Below are positions 58,601 through 64,000 of a DNA stretch of 64,000 nucleotides, piece by piece; positions within the stretch are counted from its first letter, which is position 1, and every line of letters starts with the position of its first letter. The DNA is from Myrica gale. Lineage: Eukaryota > Streptophyta > Magnoliopsida > Fagales > Myricaceae. The stretch is taken from contig OZ005609.1 of the NCBI GenBank assembly GCA_963930655.1, forward strand, positions 11,762,501-11,826,500. The letters are read 5' to 3'. The notes under the pieces are model-generated. The model searched no databases. It saw only the letters and a program-made list of their open reading frames with translations, and was not told where the DNA came from. A program made the position numbers and the translations under genes.

Positions 58601-61529
58601 GAAATCGGCTGGAAAATACCATCTATTCATTCTTGTTAATGTGTTTCTTGGAAGCATTATTACAGGAACGGCACTTCAGCAGCTTAAGCGGTTTACTGAG
58701 GCACCTACAGGAGAGTATGTTACTTTTTTGATATGTTAATCTTCAGTCAACTTACTAGGAACAAGGACAGAACATAAATATCTTGTTGGGAACATGAAAT
58801 ATGAAAGAAGCATAGCTTAGATCAACAATTTGTGTCAAGAGGTTCCATTAAACCCTAATCTCCATTTGCAATTTTTCAAAGAAACGGATCTTACTATTTA
58901 CCTGAATTCCTATGTTTGAAGTGATGGTTATCTATGACCTGACTTGCCATGGAACCAAACTCAAGTCTTTTAACTCAAAGATGCTTTATTGGGGAACATT
59001 CCTCCTCATTCCTATGCTCTTTTATCTATGATCTGATTTTCTCTATACAAATTGCATTGAACACTCCTACTCATTAATTTATGAGTGTTGATTACATCAA
59101 AATTTATATTGAAAAATAATAGTACATTATGCTTGCATTTTGAAGCCCTGGGCTCCTTTCTGGTGTTCCTTGTCTTTCCCTATATCATTACAGAGTTTCC
59201 TGCTGACAATGAGAAAAAAATTCTTCTGCTCTTGTAGTTTCCCTAAAACCATTGGTATATCCGTCCCAATGAAAGCAACATTCTTCATCACATATATAAT
59301 GGTTGATGGCTGGGCTGGAATTGCTGTGGAGATCCTCAGAGTGGCTCCATTAGTTATCTTCCACCTTAAAAACACATTTTTGGTTAAGACTGACAAAGAT
59401 AGGGAACAGGCAATGGATCCTGGTGGCTTGTGCTTTGCTATATCTGAGCCTCGGATACAATTGTATTTCTTGCTGGGGCTTGTGTATTCTGTTGTCGCAC
59501 CTATACTTCTTCCATTCATAGTTACCTTCTTCGCTTTTGCCTATATGGTCTTCCGTCATCAGGTAAATCAGTTGAGGGACTTGACTTGCCTTTACGTTTT
59601 TAAATATGTGAATAAATGCATCAACTAGGAGGTGGGATGCGAGAAAAGCAAAGAGTTAATGTGATTGTTCATAGTTATGAGTTTATGCTAGTTTCCTCTT
59701 CCTGATACTAGCTATGACATAAATTTCTTTTTGTTTTGTTCTTTTTTCACCTTTTAGCTTTTGACCCAGCAGAGTATATATATATTTTTGTTGCTACTTC
59801 TGTGGAGAATTATGTGTCTTCCTATTTGCGGTTACAATAAATGCTAGCCTTTGAAATAAGGGACTGTGGCCTGTAGAGAATAGTGTGATACACAGCACAA
59901 CAATTTGGTTGTAAAAACTGCTGCCACCTTCCTGCATGAAAAATTAATGAAGATGAATTTGCTCTCCAGCAATTTTGCTTACATTATGGGAATCATTTAA
60001 CAAGCCATTTCATTTATTATGTACGGTGTCTTGTTCCCAAAAGTTAAGGAGTGTACATTTTACTATGTGATCACCACTCAAATCACAGTTGACAGATGAG
60101 CTTCCTTCAATGCCTTAAATTTTCTCTAGCATATTTAGAACTTCATCTTTGAATGAAAAACAACTTAATTGAATTGTGGTTTTCGATTTCTTTCTGCAAG
60201 ATTATCAATGTGTATGACCAGAAATATGAAAGCGGGGCATCATTTTGGCCAGATGTGCATCAGCGCATAATTGTTGGCTTGATTATAGCTCAAATTCTAC
60301 ATATGGGATTGCTGAGTGCAACAGGTGCTGACAAATTAACATCACCATGGCTCATTGCACAACCAATTTTGACAATCTGGTTTTATATATTCTGCAAGGG
60401 GCGTTTCGAATCTGTTTTTGTAAAATTCCCGTTACAGGTTAGTGAGAAACACATCACATATGCTGAGGGGCTTGCACAATGGTCCTAGAAGCATTGTGTT
60501 TTGTCTTTCATCTTGATGCTAATTAGTGAGTATTGTATAAACTGTCAGTAGCTTTTACTGTGAGTTATTTGATGTTATCATTAACATATTCTTAGGTTGT
60601 TTTGTCAGCTTCATTATGTGTTTTTCAAGTTATTGAATAAAGGACCATTCTTACTTCTCATTGTTGATTAGATTCGAGACGAAAATCAAAACTGGTAATC
60701 TTTTACGTTCTTTTTCTTGTAAGGACCCCTTGTGGAAAATAAGGCTTGCTTTGAGGACAGCACAATTTTCCTAGGAACTCGTTTTGATTCCAAACATGTT
60801 CACATGCTAAATTATGTAAGAATAATATCTGTAGGAAAAGTTGTATGGTGTGGACTCCTATTGACAACCACCCATTAAAAAACTGCTTGCGTACAACACT
60901 AGTTCTGAAGGGAAGATAAATTATGACAATCAACTTCTTAGACAGTTCTACCAGGTATATCTGCCACAGACTACAGAACTCTCAGATAAACTGCAATTGA
61001 TACACATTAAGACACAAAGACATGGAACTCTCTGTGAGTGAATAGAATCCGTGGGTCTGAGTTTGGTCATGATTGAATGTGTTATGAATGTCATTTATTG
61101 ATATTCATGATCAGATAGCCAGTGGTGTCCTTAGAAAGCTGAGAATGCTCCTAACATGTTCCCTAAAATGAAGCTGATGAAACAAGTTAACGTCCAACTA
61201 CCTTATTATGAGCTGCTGGAGAACAATGGACAGGAAGCTAACTCCGGTTCCTTGTCCTTGGCTATAATAATTACTTTGAATCGGGTCTGTATGACATTTG
61301 ATGGCAGGATGCGATGGTGAAGGATACAGTTGAACGGGCTACTGAACCAAACCTGAATCTCAAAGCCTATCTTCATGATGCTTACGTACACCCAGTCTTC
61401 AAGGGCGGGGAGTTGGATAGGCCAGCAGCCATAGATGATGAAGAGAATAATCTTCTTGTTCCGACCAAGAGGAATTCTTATCATGGCAGTATACGCAGTT
61501 CTGACGGTGATTTGGAAAAGACCAAGTAG
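52627..61529 (+). CDS. OSCA1: OSCA1/CSC1-type hyperosmolality-gated, mechanosensitive cation channel, 11 exons, 758 aa
   Basis: Exons: 52627-52937, 53219-53374, 54019-54154, 55010-55111, 55213-55332, 55459-55539, 57063-57403, 58469-58714, 59238-59562, 60201-60437, 61308-61529. All are GT-AG and the frame closes exactly (2277 nt). OSCA proteins (TMEM63 relatives, DUF221) form plasma-membrane dimers that open under membrane tension or osmotic shock and pass Ca2+. Visible: the first membrane helix at about 8-30; helices near 104-125 (ending LVPVNWTG) and 157-178; the long cytosolic RRM-like loop at about 180-370 with VLVRNVPPDLDES and AAFVSFKTRWGAA; then the channel core with helices from about 370 onward, including the MKATFFITYIMVDGWAG segment and LPFIVTFFAFAYMVFRHQ; and a short acidic tail. 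Length matches the family (about 760 aa). Nothing appears broken. Clade 1 is my best assignment from the loop sequence. Confidence 0.95.
55650..55910. mobile_element. Foldback element in OSCA1-type intron 6
   Basis: Left arm TGTTGCACCCCAAATTATC...TAGGTTTTTAATTTGCA (about 55708-55748) is matched inversely by TGCAAATTGAAAGCTTATC...TAGGTTGGGGTGCA (about 55829-55865). It lies inside the 1.5-kb intron 6 and is non-coding. Its ends resemble the ggtgcaccc segment near 36.6 kb. Confidence 0.5.
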
Positions 61530-62929
61530 TCATTCCACTTGCAATGTTATTTCTTTCTTTTCCTACAATTTCATGTTATTGGAAGATGATTCTAATAGTA
61601 TTTTGTCAATAATGCAATAGGTACACGTTATAATATGCTCCTAATGCATGCTCATAAAGTGAAGTGCAATGGATAAATACATAGACTCAAGAAAGCTCAG
61701 TGGTATTGCCTCTCGAGGATCCTGGTAATCTCTTAGCCAAAAGTGAAGGCTGATCTTTTCTTAAGTGTGTAGTTTCTAGCAGAAAAGTAGTCTTAGATCC
61801 TTGTATGGACTGATTAAGTTTCCCACTGGGAGAGCTTTAGAGGGAATAAGGGTGGACATCTATATGGGCTTCATGTGATTCGAAGCCAACCACTATGTAT
61901 TGCAAGAAACTCCTATGTGTAGCTATGTATACCTAATGAAATTAAGAGTTTTTTGGCATCGAAGAGTACTGACACTTCCCTGTGACAGCTTTGTTGTACC
62001 AGGAATCTATTTGCGGGCTTGAATTTATTTCTTGGAAGTAGACTGTGTAAGAAGACTGTATGGGTGGTTGCGAAAGCTCTCAATTGGCAATCTAGAATAC
62101 TAGCAAGATAAATTTTCACCCAAGTTTTTGATCTGAATAAAAAAAATGCGCCATTGACGCCATTGTTTGTACTACTCTGTGCAGAAACAAATGGAGACCT
62201 CAGATTATATTTACGCTCTTGTTAGAATATGGTGATGATTAGATATTGATTATTGATTGCAGTGTAGGGCTCTCTTCCTATTCCTATGAGTACTTGTTGA
62301 GTTTTAGAAACAACTTAGCTCGGAGGTCTAACTTGGTCAAGTGCAATAGATTGGGTTTTATAGTGTATAATAAGTATTTAATAGTTAATAAATCTGTCTC
62401 TTTTCAAATTACACTAAGCAAAATCTGGATTCAACTAAATGGCTTCTCCTCCTTTTATATCATCCTCTTACTCTTGTAAATTTTCAAAATAAAAAGCAAG
62501 GGAGCCTACCAAAGTAACGTGATTTGCAGCAATACGATATTAGTAACAATAACAACCTGCAGATAAAAGAGGGGGAAAATAAACATATGACTTGTGGTTT
62601 AACAAAATTGCCAAGATGGGTTTTAAAAATTTGCATTTTACCTATGTGACTGCTCAAATCGAAATTTATTTATTTTAATCCAAGTTCAGTGTATTTGAAG
62701 GAGAGAGATTTAATCCCAAACATAAAACACTAATAAAGAGATTTATGTTTTTTTAGTAGATTTTAAGATCTTGGTTTGCATGTCTAAATTTTTAACGGTT
62801 TGGGTTCTCAGATCTAACGGTGAGGACTGAGCAACCTTATGTGTCCTGAAGAGGAAGCGAAGCACGATTAACGATTACAAAGAAAATAAAGAAAAAAAGA
62901 AGCTCGATTAACGATCACTGGCACTTCCA
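61530..62929. other. 3' UTR of the OSCA1-type gene and intergenic DNA
   Basis: 61530-61700 is probably 3' UTR. The rest to 62930 is AT-rich without recognised genes or transposon ends. Confidence 0.45.
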
Positions 62930-64000
62930 CGTCTCTCCCGTCTCTATCAGCTTAGCTGCGCTGTGCGGTGAACCGAAACTGTCCCAGCATTCTGTGTCGC
63001 CAACCCCTCAACTTTACTTTGGGTCTGCTTTCTTTGTTTGTTATCCAAGGGTGAATTTCAGCTTTCACGCTGAGAGAACCTGGTTATGTAAGTTCATCGG
63101 CTCTCTCATTGGTTGTGTTTGACTGCTAATTTGCGGTTTTTGGCTTCGGGGTATTGGGGTTTTTCATCATTTGCAGTGTTTTAACTTCTCTATATATCTA
63201 CATATGTTGCATATGTCACCTGGGTCTAGTGCAATTTTAGTGTTTCTGAGCTCCTGGTGAACTTCTTGTTAGCAATTGGATTTTGTCATTTTCTGTTGTT
63301 GTTCAATTGAACACCATTTAGACATTCTTAATGGTTGCCTCCCGCACCCTCCTCTCTCTATTTTTCCTTCCCCTCACAGAATGTAAATTCTCACGTCTTG
63401 TGAATTTACTTTCATTTGATTTGGATGGATTCTTCCTGAAGTTCTTGAAGTATGATTGTATTTCCATTTTCTTACAAACGTTTTTCTCGTCCTTTTTCAA
63501 TTGACTTTGAAGGTATGGTTCAATTCAAATTCTTTAGTTAGATATTGTGTTGAATGGTTATTTGACATGAGCAGTTTAGGAAACTGAAAATGTTGTCCTA
63601 TTTTGGACACAATTCTGGGGCTATGGTGATTGGTTGGTAGTACATGTCATGGTGATTTGCCGCTGGTAGATGTTTTGCATAGATCTATGTATCTGATAAA
63701 CCTAGCTCTTCCTATTTTGAACAGAAATCCGTTTCCGGTTCTTCAAGGGGATAGTCTCCTTATAGTTTGGAAACATCTTATCCTGCTGTCAGGTTTGGGA
63801 TCATATGCATTTGGGACAATAGATGGCAACTCTTCCAATGTCACTTGCAATACGGCCCTCCTGTCTGAAGTGTGGAGCCAGAGAATCTTTTAAATTGTCA
63901 CCTTCCTGTTATTATATCTGTCAAAACCAAATCAGATATGGCTTTGAAAACATGGATTTGGACAAAAAGCTACTTTGTGGAGAAGTTGCCCATAGTATCA
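62930..64000 (+). other. Probable leader exon and first intron of a gene running off the right edge
   Basis: 62930-63086 is GC-richer, pyrimidine-tract-containing sequence (cttccacgtctctcccgtctctatc) ending in GGTTAT|gtaagttc, a strong donor. After it comes T-rich, intron-like DNA to 64000. Frames inside are short and unlike any family that I know. Strand and existence of the gene are inferred from the donor only. Confidence 0.35.

Noticed and set aside
63630-63893. 87-codon frame near the right edge
   Set aside because: Located in what looks like the first intron; no motif. A coding exon cannot be excluded without the sequence beyond the window.

Overview
This is a window of plant nuclear DNA, almost certainly from a woody eudicot. 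The evidence is intron-rich genes with GT-AG borders, AT-rich introns, plant-specific families (EID1-like F-box, HUA2-like, plant GPX, AOX, OSCA) and dense Class I and Class II transposon debris. The species cannot be named from the sequence. No tRNA, rRNA, CRISPR array or prokaryotic-type operon was seen.

Layout. 1-2.5 kb: repeats, namely the tail of a hAT-like element, then a 936-bp inverted-repeat transposon with a 9-bp target duplication and six internal GC-rich palindromes, then a folded-repeat cluster. 3.2-9.4 kb (+): an 8-exon gene for a CUE-domain/coiled-coil protein of 654 aa, with a LINE insertion in intron 3. 13.3-15.4 kb (-): a complete 6-exon glutathione peroxidase-like gene (170 aa) with an N-myristoylation-type start. 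16.8-30.6 kb (-): a complete 11-exon HUA2-like gene (1446 aa; PWWP, CID and proline-rich parts) with one GC-AG intron and a LINE plus a small inverted-repeat element in intron 1. 32.6-36.5 kb: a broken hAT transposase gene split by a 1.8-kb non-autonomous hAT element, itself split by a 1.4-kb Harbinger-type element carrying host gene fragments. 37.4-37.9 kb (+): an alternative oxidase pseudogene that lost two iron ligands through an apparently in-frame deletion. 38.0-45.4 kb (+): a decayed Ty1/copia retrotransposon holding two further insertions, one a solo LTR. 46.0-48.2 kb: a small inverted-repeat element and a FAR1/MULE-like relic. 49.1-49.9 kb (+): an intronless EDL3-type F-box gene with three G-boxes upstream. 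50.2-50.9 kb: another inverted-repeat element with an internal tandem array. 52.6-61.5 kb (+): a complete 11-exon OSCA1-type mechanosensitive channel gene (758 aa). 62.9 kb to the end: probably the leader exon and first intron of a further + strand gene.

The genes do not form a pathway. Three (GPX, EDL3, OSCA1) belong to families linked to osmotic, ABA or redox stress, but this may be chance. The reading frame of all four multi-exon genes closes exactly across every predicted junction, which is strong support for those exon models. The most unusual material is the three-deep transposon nest carrying gene fragments, the AOX deletion, and the recurring design of terminal inverted repeats around a GC-rich tandem array.
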